DNA of 64,000 nt from Flavobacterium alvei (GTDB taxonomy: Bacteria > Bacteroidota > Bacteroidia > Flavobacteriales > Flavobacteriaceae). The translations under genes and the position numbers were made by a program. Below, in pieces: positions 26,076-35,405 of this stretch. The notes under the pieces are model-generated. The model was not told where the DNA came from, made no database searches, and worked only from the letters and a program-made list of their open reading frames with translations. The first letter of the stretch is position 1. Each line of letters starts with the position of its first letter. The stretch is taken from NCBI RefSeq assembly GCF_002920895.1, contig NZ_PQVG01000007.1:1-64000 (forward strand), in the 5' to 3' direction.

Positions 26076-26534
26076 TTAAATCGGCAAAACCGTTGTACTC
26101 TTCACTTCCGAAATAATAAAAAAGCTATTAATCAGAGAAACCTCGGGCAAAACCGATAGTTTCTTTTGATGAAAATTGTGATAACTCTCCATATCGGGCA
26201 AGATGATTTTGAGCATATAATCAAAACTTCCTGAAATAAAATTGCATTCGACCACTTCGGGCATATTCATAATCGACTGATTGAATCCATCCGAAACATC
26301 GTAGGTTTGCTTGACTAAAGTCACTTGGCAATACACCATCAAATTATTACCCAATTTCTTCTTGTTCAAAATCGAAACATATTTTTCGATGATGCCTTCC
26401 TTTTCCAAACGCTTCACTCGATCGTGAACAGGTGTTAGCGAAAGATTTATTTTATTGGCAATGTCCTTTAAGGTCAAATGCGCATCTAATTGAAGCAGTC
26501 GCAGGATTTTTTTGTCGGTTTCGTCTAAAATCAT
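26076..26534 (-). CDS. Lrp/AsnC-family transcriptional regulator
   Basis: A 152-residue regulator with an N-terminal winged HTH (ILDETDKKILRLLQLDAHLTLKDIANKINLSLTPVHDRVKRLEKEGIIEKY, here by parts: KDIANKINLSLTPVHDRVK) and a C-terminal RAM ligand-binding domain (VECNFISGSFDYMLKIILPD). It is divergent from alanine dehydrogenase across 211 bp. Members next to ald usually sense an amino acid and control that gene, so alanine-responsive regulation of ald is the natural guess. Confidence 0.93.
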   Translation of the reverse strand: MILDETDKKILRLLQLDAHLTLKDIANKINLSLTPVHDRVKRLEKEGIIEKYVSILNKKKLGNNLMVYCQVTLVKQTYDVSDGFNQSIMNMPEVVECNFISGSFDYMLKIILPDMESYHNFHQKKLSVLPEVSLINSFFIISEVKSTTVLPI

Positions 26535-26701
26535 AACAATAAATCTTTGGTTTGTGATTTTTCAAACACTTAAAATCAGATATTTTTTCGTTTTAGAAAT
26601 ACAAATAGCATTCTATTCAGAAATATTTAATGTAAAAATAGAAAATAAAAATAATATTTTCTTAATTAAACATCATTCAACACAATATTTTCTTTAAGTA
26701 G

Positions 26702-26709
26702 TAAATTTG
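26702..26709 (+). promoter_or_regulatory. -7 box of ald
   Basis: TAAATTTG matches TAnnTTTG and lies 36 bases before the ATG at 26746. It overlaps the TTG at 26707 that would be the longest-frame start, which argues against that start. Confidence 0.5.
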
Positions 26710-26745
26710 TATATATTATTGAACCAACTACTAAAAAAACATATT

Positions 26746-27876
26746 ATGATCATTGGAGTTCCTAAAGAAATCAAAAACAACGAAAATCGTGTAGCACTAA
26801 CTCCAGCTGGAGTAGCCGAATTTAAAAAACACGGACATTTGGTCTATGTGCAAAAAAGCGCAGGAGAAAACAGTGGATTTAGCGACGAAGCCTACGCTAA
26901 AGCTGGAGCTGAACTATTACCAACCATTGAAGCGGTTTATGAAATTGCCGAAATGATTATCAAGGTTAAAGAACCAATAGCTTCAGAATATCCGTTGATA
27001 AAAAAAGACCAATTACTATTTACATACTTTCATTTTGCATCATCAGAACCATTGACTTATGCAATGATCGAACGCGAAGCGGTTTGTTTGGCTTATGAAA
27101 CGGTTGAAAAATCAGATCGCAGTTTGCCATTATTAGTTCCAATGTCGGAAGTGGCAGGAAGAATGGCCATTCAAGAAGGAGCCAAATATTTAGAAAAACC
27201 GATGAAAGGAAAAGGAATCCTTTTGGGTGGTGTTCCCGGAGTTCCTCCAGCAAAAGTAGTCGTTTTAGGCGGCGGAATCGTTGGTACTCAAGCTGCAAAA
27301 ATGGCCGCTGGTTTTGGTGCTCAAGTAACAATTTTGGATGTAAGCTTGCCACGTTTACGCTATTTGTCAGACGTGATGCCAGCTAATGTAACCACTGTGA
27401 TGTCTAATCATTACAATGTTATGGATGCCATTTCACAAGCCGATTTAGTTATTGGAGCCGTTTTGATTCCCGGAGCAAAAGCACCCCATTTAATCACTCG
27501 TGATATGCTAAAATTAATGTCTCCAGGAACAGTTCTAGTTGATGTTGCTGTTGATCAAGGTGGATGCATAGAAACCTGTTCCCCAACAACACACGAAAAT
27601 CCAACCTTTATTATTGACGATATTGTTCATTATTGTGTGGCAAATATGCCCGGTGCTGTACCTTATACTTCCACTTTGGCTTTGACCAATGCCACTTTAC
27701 CTTATGCTTTGCAATTAGCAAACAAAGGCTGGAAAAAAGCTTGTACTGAAAACGAAGAATTGAAAAAAGGACTTAACGTAGCCAATGGAAAAATTCTTTA
27801 TAAAGGCGTTGCCGAAGCTTGGAATTTACCCTTTGAAGATGTAGAAACGGCCTTGAAAGATCTCGTTTATGCGTAA
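26746..27876 (+). CDS. ald: Alanine dehydrogenase
   Basis: NAD-dependent interconversion of L-alanine and pyruvate plus ammonia. From the ATG at 26746 the protein is 376 residues and opens MIIGVPKEIKNNENRVALTP, the Ald signature; a longer TTG start at 26707 lies in the promoter. The NAD-binding Rossmann motif VVLGGGIVGTQAAKMAAGFG (about residue 168-187) and the region DVAVDQGGCIET are conserved. Length is typical (about 370). A strong terminator follows. The Lrp/AsnC gene is divergent. Confidence 0.96.
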   Translation: MIIGVPKEIKNNENRVALTPAGVAEFKKHGHLVYVQKSAGENSGFSDEAYAKAGAELLPTIEAVYEIAEMIIKVKEPIASEYPLIKKDQLLFTYFHFASSEPLTYAMIEREAVCLAYETVEKSDRSLPLLVPMSEVAGRMAIQEGAKYLEKPMKGKGILLGGVPGVPPAKVVVLGGGIVGTQAAKMAAGFGAQVTILDVSLPRLRYLSDVMPANVTTVMSNHYNVMDAISQADLVIGAVLIPGAKAPHLITRDMLKLMSPGTVLVDVAVDQGGCIETCSPTTHENPTFIIDDIVHYCVANMPGAVPYTSTLALTNATLPYALQLANKGWKKACTENEELKKGLNVANGKILYKGVAEAWNLPFEDVETALKDLVYA

Positions 27877-27921
27877 TTTCAATAAAGAATTAAGTACTAA
27901 GACTTGATTTCTCTATAAATC

Positions 27922-27966
27922 AAAATCCGTCAAGTTAGAAAGTAACGAGACGGATTTTTTTATTTT
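27922..27966. terminator. Strong terminator after ald
   Basis: AAAATCCGTC (27922-27931) pairs exactly with GACGGATTTT (27949-27958); an inner GTTA/TAAC stem closes the loop, and a T run follows. It lies between convergent ald and the permease gene. Confidence 0.88.
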
Positions 27967-27989
27967 TCCTGCCAACTGCAATCTGAAAT

Positions 27990-29396
27990 CTACTTCTTCT
28001 GTTTAGTCAAATAATAAATCGGAATTCCAATCAACATTATAAGAACTCCCCAACCGCAAGTACTAGGTTTGGTATATAATAATGTGATTCCTATAGCTAT
28101 TGCCAAAACAATGTAAAGTGCTGGCAAAAACGGATAACCAAAAGCTTTATAAGGTCTTTCGGCATCGGGAACTTTCTTGCGAAGAATAAAAATTCCGTAA
28201 ATGGTCAGGATATAAAAGACCAAAACAATGATTACTACAAAATCCAGTAAATCACCATATTTACCCGTTAAACACAAAGCCGAAGCCCAAATACACTGTA
28301 CCCACAAGGCCCATGCTGGAACACTAGCCTCATTCAAATGAGATGCTTTTTTGAAAAACAAACCGTCTTGCGCCATCGTATAATAGACTCTTGCACCAGC
28401 CATAATCAAACCATTATTGCAGGCAAAAGTCGAAATCATGATCATTACAGCAATAATAATTGTTCCAACATTTCCGAAGATATTTTGCGAAGCCACCACA
28501 GCTACTCTATCCGATTCAGCAGTAGCAATGTCTTGCAAAGGAACTACAGCCAAATACATAATATTAGCCAAAATATAAATACAACTTACAATCAAGGTGC
28601 CTAAAAACAAACTCAATCCCACATTTCGTTTTGGATTTTTGATTTCGCCAGCAATAAAAGTTACACCTTCCCAAGCCACACTCGAAAACAAAGAACCCAC
28701 CAACGCCGCCGACATTGCCGAAATCAAAGCTAATCCACTTATGGGAAGCCAAGAACCAGTATCAACATTCATAGATTGCGAAGTCCAAGCATTGGCCCAA
28801 TTGGCATCCCAAACTTCGGCTTTAGCAGCCACGAATCCGAAAATAATTAATCCAAAAATAGAGGCCACTTTAATAACCGTCAAAACCGTTTGCAAAATCT
28901 TGCTATTTTTTACGCCACGACTGTTGATATAACTCAATAAAATAATGGTGATTATTGAAACAATTTGCGCGGCGTGCAATTGGAAATCACCTAACTCAAA
29001 AATTACATTTTTTTCACTGACTGGTGGATACAAATAAGCCGTAAATTTAGAAAATGCTACACCTACAGCAGCAATTGTACCAGTTTGTATTACGGCAAAA
29101 AAGCTCCAACCATACAAAAACCCTATCAATTTTCCGTAGGCTTCCTTAATATAAACATATTGTCCTCCAGCTTTTGGAAACATCGAACTCAATTCGCCAT
29201 AACTCACAGCTGCAATTACAGTAATAAATCCTGTAAACATCCACATTGTAATCAACCAACCAGCAGAACCCAATTGGCGAACCATATCCGAGCTTACAAT
29301 AAATATCCCAGAACCGATCATCGAACCCACAACAAGCATGGTTCCATCTAATAATCCGAGTTCTCTCTTAAAATGTTCTTGATTGTGGTCTTGCAT
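27990..29396 (-). CDS. APC-family amino-acid permease
   Basis: A 468-residue inner-membrane transporter with about 12 TM segments. The first helix carries the substrate/ion loop LVVGSMIGSGIFIVSSD, with GSMIGSGIF the APC signature; FPKAGGQYVYIKEAYG and WEGVTFIAGEIKNPKRNVG are also typical. The family imports or exchanges amino acids; the substrate is not readable. It converges with ald and could supply alanine to it, but that is inference. Confidence 0.92.
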   Translation of the reverse strand: MQDHNQEHFKRELGLLDGTMLVVGSMIGSGIFIVSSDMVRQLGSAGWLITMWMFTGFITVIAAVSYGELSSMFPKAGGQYVYIKEAYGKLIGFLYGWSFFAVIQTGTIAAVGVAFSKFTAYLYPPVSEKNVIFELGDFQLHAAQIVSIITIILLSYINSRGVKNSKILQTVLTVIKVASIFGLIIFGFVAAKAEVWDANWANAWTSQSMNVDTGSWLPISGLALISAMSAALVGSLFSSVAWEGVTFIAGEIKNPKRNVGLSLFLGTLIVSCIYILANIMYLAVVPLQDIATAESDRVAVVASQNIFGNVGTIIIAVMIMISTFACNNGLIMAGARVYYTMAQDGLFFKKASHLNEASVPAWALWVQCIWASALCLTGKYGDLLDFVVIIVLVFYILTIYGIFILRKKVPDAERPYKAFGYPFLPALYIVLAIAIGITLLYTKPSTCGWGVLIMLIGIPIYYLTKQKK

Positions 29397-29647
29397 ATCT
29401 TTAGTTTTTTTTTTGGTTGGCTAAAGATATACTTTTTTTGGATATTTTAGAAAATAGTTGTAAAACTAGCAATTATTTAAACTAATACATAAATAATTAG
29501 AAGCGAACTAGTTTTAAGTTTGTCAAACTAGACACGGTCAAAGTGCTACAAAAAAATTTTAGAAGGAGCAGACTGTAATTTTTTTTTTAAGTTTTTAGAA
29601 AAACTATATTGATAAAACGACCTTCTTCTTTTTTGGATTAGAAATAA

Positions 29648-31594
29648 CTACTTATCTAATATTTCGAAGGTTGAATTCATACTAATAAATTCAGGTACTA
29701 TCCTTTTCATTTTGGCAACGATATCATCATTATCAAAAAAAGCAGCTATGCCAATAAGCTCATCTATATTGGCATGCAAGTCAAAAAACTCTTCTTGAAT
29801 TTCCTGTGCAATCATGATTTTTTCGTGATAAGTAGGCAAGGTTTTCGAGGTATCATTAAGCAATTCTTCGTATAATTTTTCGCCCGGTCTCAAACCAACA
29901 ATTTTTATTTTTATATCTCTATCTGGGATATAGCCCGCCAACTTAATCATCTTGCGAGCCAAATCGATAATCCTAACTGGTTTTCCCATATCAAAAATAT
30001 AAATCTCTCCTCCATTTCCCATAGATCCTGCTTCCAAAACGAGTTGACACGCTTCTGGAATAGTCATAAAATATCGGATAATATCGGGATGGGTAATGGT
30101 AATTGGTCCTCCTTCAGCAATTTGTTTGGTAAACAAAGGTACTACTGAGCCATTGGAACCTAAAACGTTTCCAAAACGAGTAGTGATGAATTTAGTGGCA
30201 TATAATTTATTATTTTCTTGACATTTCAGGTGAAGCGATTGCACATATTTTTCGGCAATTCTTTTACTTGCTCCCATTACATTACTAGGATTTACGGCTT
30301 TATCTGTTGAAATCATTACAAATTTTTCTACACCATACTCACAGGATAAATCGGCAAGATTTTTAGTTCCATTTACATTGGTCAGAATTGCTTGAGAAGG
30401 ATTCTCTTCCATCAAAGGCACATGTTTATAAGCCGCAGCATGATAAACCATCTCTGGTCTATAGAGTTTAAATATTTTTTCTACAGCTACTCTATCCCTT
30501 ATATCTGCAATTACCGAGTGAATCACTGTTGAACCCTTAATACATTCGACTTCTAAACTAATGTGATGCAATGGCGTTTCTGCCTGATCTAAAATAATAA
30601 CTTTTTGGGGTTCAAAGTTCAATACTTGTCGTACAATCTCACTTCCTATTGATCCTGCTGCTCCCGTAATTAAAATAGTCTTGCCTCTTAACTGTTTGGA
30701 TATGGAGATATTATCTAAAACAATGGGTTCTCTTTCGAGTAAATCTTCAATTTGAATATTTTTTACTTTTTGTGAAATTTCTTTTTGATCTTCCCAGTCG
30801 GAAATAGAAGGAATAGTAAATACTTTATAATTATACTCTATACATTGGTCTATAATCACTAATTGCTCTTCTTTAGACAAACTTTTGTCTGCAATTACAA
30901 GAGCTTCAGCACCAATAGAACGCATTAGTGATGGAATTCTTTTTCGGAGAACCAAAATAGGTAAATCCAACATTCTCTTGGAAGCATTTTGATTGTTTCG
31001 ATCTACAAAACCTAAAATTTTAAAACGAGAGGGAGTTTCAAATCGCAAAGCATTAGCAATAGATATAGCATTGGCATCGGTACCATAAATAATAGTTTTA
31101 ATTAATTTGGTATCGTTTTTTTCAATAAAATAAAGTTCAAAAGTTTGCTTTACAACCACTCTATACAAAAACAACCCACAAAAAGAAAGGACTATATTAA
31201 TAAAAAAAGCAGTATTTAAGAATGCTTTTTGGTGGTAATACAACTCAAACAAAAAATTAAAAACTAAGAAGAATACCAAAACCGCTGTTTGCGAAAATAG
31301 AAGCTTAACTGCATCTATATAAGAAGAATGCCTGATAATACCAGCATAGGTTCTAAACAACCAAAAGAAAAAGATATTGACACTAAACAAAAGACTCACA
31401 AATACAACTGAGTGCTTGGTTACAATATATTCTAACCCAGTGCCATCAAAAATCAAAGAAGTAAAACTGAAAGCAAGAAGTAGGACAGTAAAATCTATTA
31501 AAACAATAATCCAACGAGGCAAATAACTCAAATTATGAATATTGAATCTTAAGTTATCTCTTGAAAAATAACTTTTTGAATTATCTCTTTCCAT
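29648..31594 (-). CDS. WbpM/FlaA1-like UDP-sugar 4,6-dehydratase
   Basis: A 648-residue membrane-bound nucleotide-sugar dehydratase. Four or so N-terminal TM helices (residues 28-150) are followed by a CoA-binding-like Rossmann domain (IKTIIYGTDANAISIANAL) and a catalytic SDR domain with TGAAGSIGSEIVRQVL (about 310-325) and the active-site region MISTDKAVNPSNVMGASKR. Members convert UDP-GlcNAc to UDP-4-keto-6-deoxy-HexNAc, the precursor of QuiNAc, FucNAc and bacillosamine-type sugars. It has its own promoter and lies beyond the terminator of the main operon. Partner enzymes WbpV-like and a DegT aminotransferase are encoded upstream in the same locus. Confidence 0.92.
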   Translation of the reverse strand: MERDNSKSYFSRDNLRFNIHNLSYLPRWIIVLIDFTVLLLAFSFTSLIFDGTGLEYIVTKHSVVFVSLLFSVNIFFFWLFRTYAGIIRHSSYIDAVKLLFSQTAVLVFFLVFNFLFELYYHQKAFLNTAFFINIVLSFCGLFLYRVVVKQTFELYFIEKNDTKLIKTIIYGTDANAISIANALRFETPSRFKILGFVDRNNQNASKRMLDLPILVLRKRIPSLMRSIGAEALVIADKSLSKEEQLVIIDQCIEYNYKVFTIPSISDWEDQKEISQKVKNIQIEDLLEREPIVLDNISISKQLRGKTILITGAAGSIGSEIVRQVLNFEPQKVIILDQAETPLHHISLEVECIKGSTVIHSVIADIRDRVAVEKIFKLYRPEMVYHAAAYKHVPLMEENPSQAILTNVNGTKNLADLSCEYGVEKFVMISTDKAVNPSNVMGASKRIAEKYVQSLHLKCQENNKLYATKFITTRFGNVLGSNGSVVPLFTKQIAEGGPITITHPDIIRYFMTIPEACQLVLEAGSMGNGGEIYIFDMGKPVRIIDLARKMIKLAGYIPDRDIKIKIVGLRPGEKLYEELLNDTSKTLPTYHEKIMIAQEIQEEFFDLHANIDELIGIAAFFDNDDIVAKMKRIVPEFISMNSTFEILDK

Positions 31595-31637
31595 CTTAAA
31601 TAAAGTATTTCTTATTCGTCGAATTCGTATCTGTTAA

Positions 31638-31670
31638 CAAAAGTACAAATTAATCTTAAAAAAAATCAAA
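31638..31670 (-). promoter_or_regulatory. Two-part Bacteroidota promoter of the WbpM-like gene
   Basis: On the - strand, TTTG (31670-31667) and TACTTTTG (31645-31638) are 21 bp apart, within the 17-23 bp spacing of flavobacterial promoters. The predicted 5' UTR is about 35-40 bases. This is the best two-element promoter found in the window. Confidence 0.6.
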
Positions 31671-31887
31671 AACACCCTACTCATTTTCATTTTATAGATA
31701 AACAACACAAAACAACGACAAAAAGTAAAAATCGTCTTTTTTTATATAAATTAATAAAATACATCATAACTCATTATACTTTAAGCTTTTTCAAAAAAAG
31801 TTATCATTTACTATATCTAACGCACTTAAAAACCTTGCATTAACAAGTCAACCTACTATTTTTAATTACATTGACAAATTATAATAC

Positions 31888-31926
31888 AAAAAAAAAATCC
31901 CCTAAAAAGCATCGACTTTTAGGGGA
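31888..31926 (-). terminator. Rho-independent terminator of the rfb end
   Basis: The stem TCCCCTAAAA (31898-31907) / TTTTAGGGGA (31917-31926) is followed, reading the - strand, by nine or more T. It lies 26 bases after the rfbA stop and ends the long polysaccharide operon. Confidence 0.9.
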
Positions 31927-31951
31927 AGTATGGTAAAATGAAAATTGATTT

Positions 31952-32821
31952 TTATTTTTTTTGTTTCAACAATTGAATTAAATAATCGCCATAACCAGAT
32001 TTTTTGAGCGGCTCTGCCAAAGCTTGAAGTTTCTCACTACTGATAAACCCTTGACGCCATGCAATTTCTTCAATACAGCCTATTTTCAATCCTTGACGCT
32101 CTTCAATAACCTGAACAAATTGTCCTGCTTGCATCAAACTATTAAATGTACCCGTATCTAACCAAGCTGTTCCTCTATTTAAAATCCCTACTTTCAAAGT
32201 GCCTTTTTCAAGATATACCTTATTCACATCGGTAATTTCATATTCACCTCGCGCACTAGGTTTAATATTTTTGGCAATCTCCACAACCGAATTATCATAA
32301 AAATACAAACCTGGAACAGCATAATTCGATTTAGGCACCAAAGGTTTTTCTTCTATCGACAGTGCTTTGTTATTCTCATCAAATTCAACTACGCCATAAC
32401 GCTCAGGATCCGAAACGTGATAAGCAAAAACCACCCCTCCATTAGGTTTAGTATTCGACTGTAATAATTCTCCCATATTGGCACCAAAGAAAATATTATC
32501 ACCTAAAACCAAAGCAACATCATCTGTACCAATAAATTTCTCTCCTATTACAAAAGCTTGCGCCAATCCGTTAGGAATAGCTTGTTCAGCATAACTAAAT
32601 TGACAACCAATTGCTGAACCATCACCCAATAACTTCTCGAAATTCGGCAAATCATGAGGGGTTGAAATAATCAATATTTCATGAATTCCTGCCATCATTA
32701 AAGTGGACAAAGGATAATAAATCATCGGTTTGTCGTAAACTGGCATCATTTGCTTACTCATGGCTAAAGTCAATGGATGCAATCGAGTACCGGATCCACC
32801 GGCTAAAATAATTCCTTTCAT
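31952..32821 (-). CDS. rfbA: Glucose-1-phosphate thymidylyltransferase
   Basis: Makes dTDP-glucose from dTTP and glucose-1-phosphate, the first step to dTDP-L-rhamnose. The 289-residue protein has the nucleotide-binding opening [14 protein letters not shown] and [17 protein letters not shown], and [11 protein letters not shown]. Length is exactly typical of RmlA. It is the last gene of the operon, 54 bp after rfbD, and is followed by a terminator. Confidence 0.97.
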   Translation of the reverse strand: MKGIILAGGSGTRLHPLTLAMSKQMMPVYDKPMIYYPLSTLMMAGIHEILIISTPHDLPNFEKLLGDGSAIGCQFSYAEQAIPNGLAQAFVIGEKFIGTDDVALVLGDNIFFGANMGELLQSNTKPNGGVVFAYHVSDPERYGVVEFDENNKALSIEEKPLVPKSNYAVPGLYFYDNSVVEIAKNIKPSARGEYEITDVNKVYLEKGTLKVGILNRGTAWLDTGTFNSLMQAGQFVQVIEERQGLKIGCIEEIAWRQGFISSEKLQALAEPLKKSGYGDYLIQLLKQKK

Positions 32822-32875
32822 CTGTTGCTGTTTATTGTTTGTTCATATTCCATCTTTCTGTTCCCTTTTAGAGGA

Positions 32876-33733
32876 CTAGGGGGTCAATCTCTCCATCATA
32901 ATCTTAAGGCTCACTTTATAATCGATAGGTTCTATTCCGTAAATAGTTTTAATTTTCGATTTGTCTAACAGGGAATAGGCAGGTCTTTCAGCAGGAGTGG
33001 GATAATCTGCTGCAGGAATTCCTTTGATTTCACAAGTTTTATGGGCTATTTCTTTGATGTCTTTTGCAAAATCAAACCAACTAATTTCCCCTGCATTCGA
33101 GTAATGGTAAATCCCCGATTCCCATTTAGTACTATCTAAAATAGTTAAAATAACTTGAGCCAAATCGGCTGCATAGGTTGGCGAACCTATTTGGTCATTG
33201 ACTACACTCAAAGTATCTCTTTCGCTCATCAAGCACAACATGGTTTTTACAAAATTATTTCCAAATTCCGAGTACACCCATGCGGTTCGAATAATAATAC
33301 TCTCTGGACAATTTTTCAAACAAGCGATTTCACCTGCTAATTTTGTTGCTCCATAAACACTCTTTGGGTTAGGGACATCATCCTCTTTATAAGCTACTGG
33401 TGAGCTACCATCAAAAACATAATCGGTTGAAACATGAACTAGTTTTGCTCCTGATACTGTACACAAACTAGCTAAAGTTGCGATAGCCAAATGGTTAATA
33501 GCATCAGCAACTACAGTATCTTGTTCTGCTTTATCTACAGCTGTATAAGCGGCACAATTGATGACAATATCAGGTTGAATACGGTTGAAATTGGCAACAA
33601 TCACCTCAGTTTGGTCTAATGGAAAATCATCAATATCGGTAAAAATAAAATCGAAATGAGGATAATGGGACGCTATCATTTTGATTTCCGAACCCAATTG
33701 TCCATTGGCTCCAGTTACAAGAATTTTTTTCAT
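32876..33733 (-). CDS. rfbD: dTDP-4-dehydrorhamnose reductase
   Basis: Last step of dTDP-L-rhamnose synthesis (NADPH reduction). The 285-residue SDR opens ILVTGANGQLGSEI, has VNCAAYTAVDKAE, the serine/threonine region VHVSTDYVFDG and the catalytic YGATKLAGE. Its ATG overlaps the rfbC stop by one base (TGATG), so translation is coupled. Confidence 0.96.
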   Translation of the reverse strand: MKKILVTGANGQLGSEIKMIASHYPHFDFIFTDIDDFPLDQTEVIVANFNRIQPDIVINCAAYTAVDKAEQDTVVADAINHLAIATLASLCTVSGAKLVHVSTDYVFDGSSPVAYKEDDVPNPKSVYGATKLAGEIACLKNCPESIIIRTAWVYSEFGNNFVKTMLCLMSERDTLSVVNDQIGSPTYAADLAQVILTILDSTKWESGIYHYSNAGEISWFDFAKDIKEIAHKTCEIKGIPAADYPTPAERPAYSLLDKSKIKTIYGIEPIDYKVSLKIMMERLTP

Positions 33734-34281
33734 CAGAATTGGGAATTACAGTTTTCGAAATTAGGCAAAATCATATCTTTTTCTGAAACAATGGCTTCCT
33801 TCAAATCCATTCCCCAATCGATATTGAGAGTGGCATCATCAAATCGAATACCTCCTTCACTTTGCTTGTTATAATAGTGGTCGCACTTATATGAAACCAC
33901 CGCAGTTTCACTCAAAACCGAAAAGCCATGAGCAAACCCTTGAGGTACCAATAATTGTTTTTTGTTCTCAGCCGACAATAGAACACCAAAATACATACCA
34001 TATGTTGGAGAATCTTTTCTCAAATCTACGGCAACATCCATAATCTCGCCTTCTAAAACTCTCAACAATTTAGTCTGTGAATAGGGTGGATTTTGGTAAT
34101 GCAATCCCCTCAAGGTACCTCTTTTAGAAAACGATTGATTGTCTTGTACAAAATCGATGTGGATTCCTAAACTTGCAAATTTACTTTTGTTGTAAGATTC
34201 AAAAAAATAACCTCTTTCATCTTCGAATACAGTTGGTGTTAGGACTACTAAATCTTTTATAAAAGTTAGTTCTATTTTCAT
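33733..34281 (-). CDS. rfbC: dTDP-4-dehydrorhamnose 3,5-epimerase
   Basis: Third step of dTDP-L-rhamnose synthesis. The 182-residue cupin-fold enzyme has PTVFEDERGYFFESYN, the catalytic-His strand GTLRGLHYQNPPYSQTKL, RVLEGEIMDVAVDLR and VPQGFAHGFSVLSE. Normal length. It is followed directly by rfbD. Confidence 0.97.
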   Translation of the reverse strand: MKIELTFIKDLVVLTPTVFEDERGYFFESYNKSKFASLGIHIDFVQDNQSFSKRGTLRGLHYQNPPYSQTKLLRVLEGEIMDVAVDLRKDSPTYGMYFGVLLSAENKKQLLVPQGFAHGFSVLSETAVVSYKCDHYYNKQSEGGIRFDDATLNIDWGMDLKEAIVSEKDMILPNFENCNSQF

Positions 34282-34319
34282 GGTATTTTATTTTGGATGC
34301 AAGTTTAATTAATTTTCAA

Positions 34320-35387
34320 TTAATTCCCTACTTTTAATGATTTAAACAAAATGCTATTATACGGAATTAATTTACACTTATAGTCCTTTTCTATATCCAT
34401 CTTTAATGTATAAACAAAAATACTGCTATAATAAATCATAAAACCGCTGAATAACCATACTCTAAACTCTTTAGCTCTTAGAAAAATAAAATCAGCGATG
34501 ACTACTATTTCAAAAATTTTAAAATAATAAGCAATTCGGGTTAGATCTCCGTATAAACTAAAAAAATTGGTGATTATCACTGATAAAAAAAACAAAACCA
34601 TCAGATATTTTTGATTGAAATATTTTCTTTTCATTTCCTCAAAATAAAACAACATGAAAATTGCCACTCCATTCAAAATAATTAATTTCAAAGGGTTTGC
34701 AGGAATTTTCATTATGGTAAAGTAAGCTGTATATCTTGAATCTTTAAAAAGCGAACTAAAGAAATCTACCAATCCTAGTTGAGAAAACAACAAAGAACCT
34801 ATCAACAGTATTAAAATATGATTCACTTTAATTTTGTCTGCAAATTGATAAACAAGGAAAAACAGGAAAAACGGAAGGATAGCCGTTCTGTGTAATGAGA
34901 TTGCCAAAAACATCAGAATTAGGTAATAAAAATACTTTTTATTTATTAAAAAATAGAACGCATAAAAACATATGGAAACTGCAAAGGACTGTCTCATTGT
35001 GTTTAATGACAACAAAAACATACTTGGAATTAGCAAAAAAATAAAAATAGCAAGATTTTGATTTTGCGTGAATTTTTTAACACCCAAAAACAAAAACAAA
35101 TAAGTAAAAAATGATATGAAGAAAAAAAGTGCCGTATATCCAATATTAAGAGTTCTAAAAACATTCATCAAAGCGACATACCCCAACTCAAAGTCCTGAT
35201 CCCTTACTTTCGACTTATACCAAATTACATAATCCCCAAAGTCAGCTCCAACAAAATCTCGAAAACCTACAACGCCTACAATTAACAGAAATGTTACTCC
35301 CTGAAATATTCTATTTTTTTCTGGGTATAAATAGCCCAACCATAAAAGTGAGCCTGCAATCAATATAAATAGGAAATAAAATAGCAT
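34320..35387 (-). CDS. EpsG-family polysaccharide polymerase (Wzy candidate)
   Basis: A 355-residue protein with about ten TM helices and the EpsG-type motif GADFGDYVIWY in the first large loop; MRQSFAVSICFYAFYFL and LHRTAILPFFLF match conserved helices. EpsG proteins are thought to polymerise lipid-linked repeat units at the outer face of the inner membrane. It is one of two polymerase candidates in this locus; the other is at 42242-43456. It sits between the aminotransferase and rfbC. Confidence 0.78.
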   Translation of the reverse strand: MLFYFLFILIAGSLLWLGYLYPEKNRIFQGVTFLLIVGVVGFRDFVGADFGDYVIWYKSKVRDQDFELGYVALMNVFRTLNIGYTALFFFISFFTYLFLFLGVKKFTQNQNLAIFIFLLIPSMFLLSLNTMRQSFAVSICFYAFYFLINKKYFYYLILMFLAISLHRTAILPFFLFFLVYQFADKIKVNHILILLIGSLLFSQLGLVDFFSSLFKDSRYTAYFTIMKIPANPLKLIILNGVAIFMLFYFEEMKRKYFNQKYLMVLFFLSVIITNFFSLYGDLTRIAYYFKIFEIVVIADFIFLRAKEFRVWLFSGFMIYYSSIFVYTLKMDIEKDYKCKLIPYNSILFKSLKVGN

Positions 35388-35405
35388 CCGACTGATTAAA
35401 TAAAA

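Larger units (their letters stand above)
31595..31951. other. 357-bp gap: promoter and terminator
   Basis: It holds the terminator of the rfbA end (31888-31926) and the promoter of the following dehydratase gene (31638-31670). The rest is AT-rich with no coding signal. Confidence 0.6.

Noticed and set aside
29397..29647. CTAGTTT/AAACTAG inverted repeat before the permease and after the dehydratase gene
   Set aside because: Only 7-bp arms in very AT-rich sequence; too weak to call an operator or terminator.
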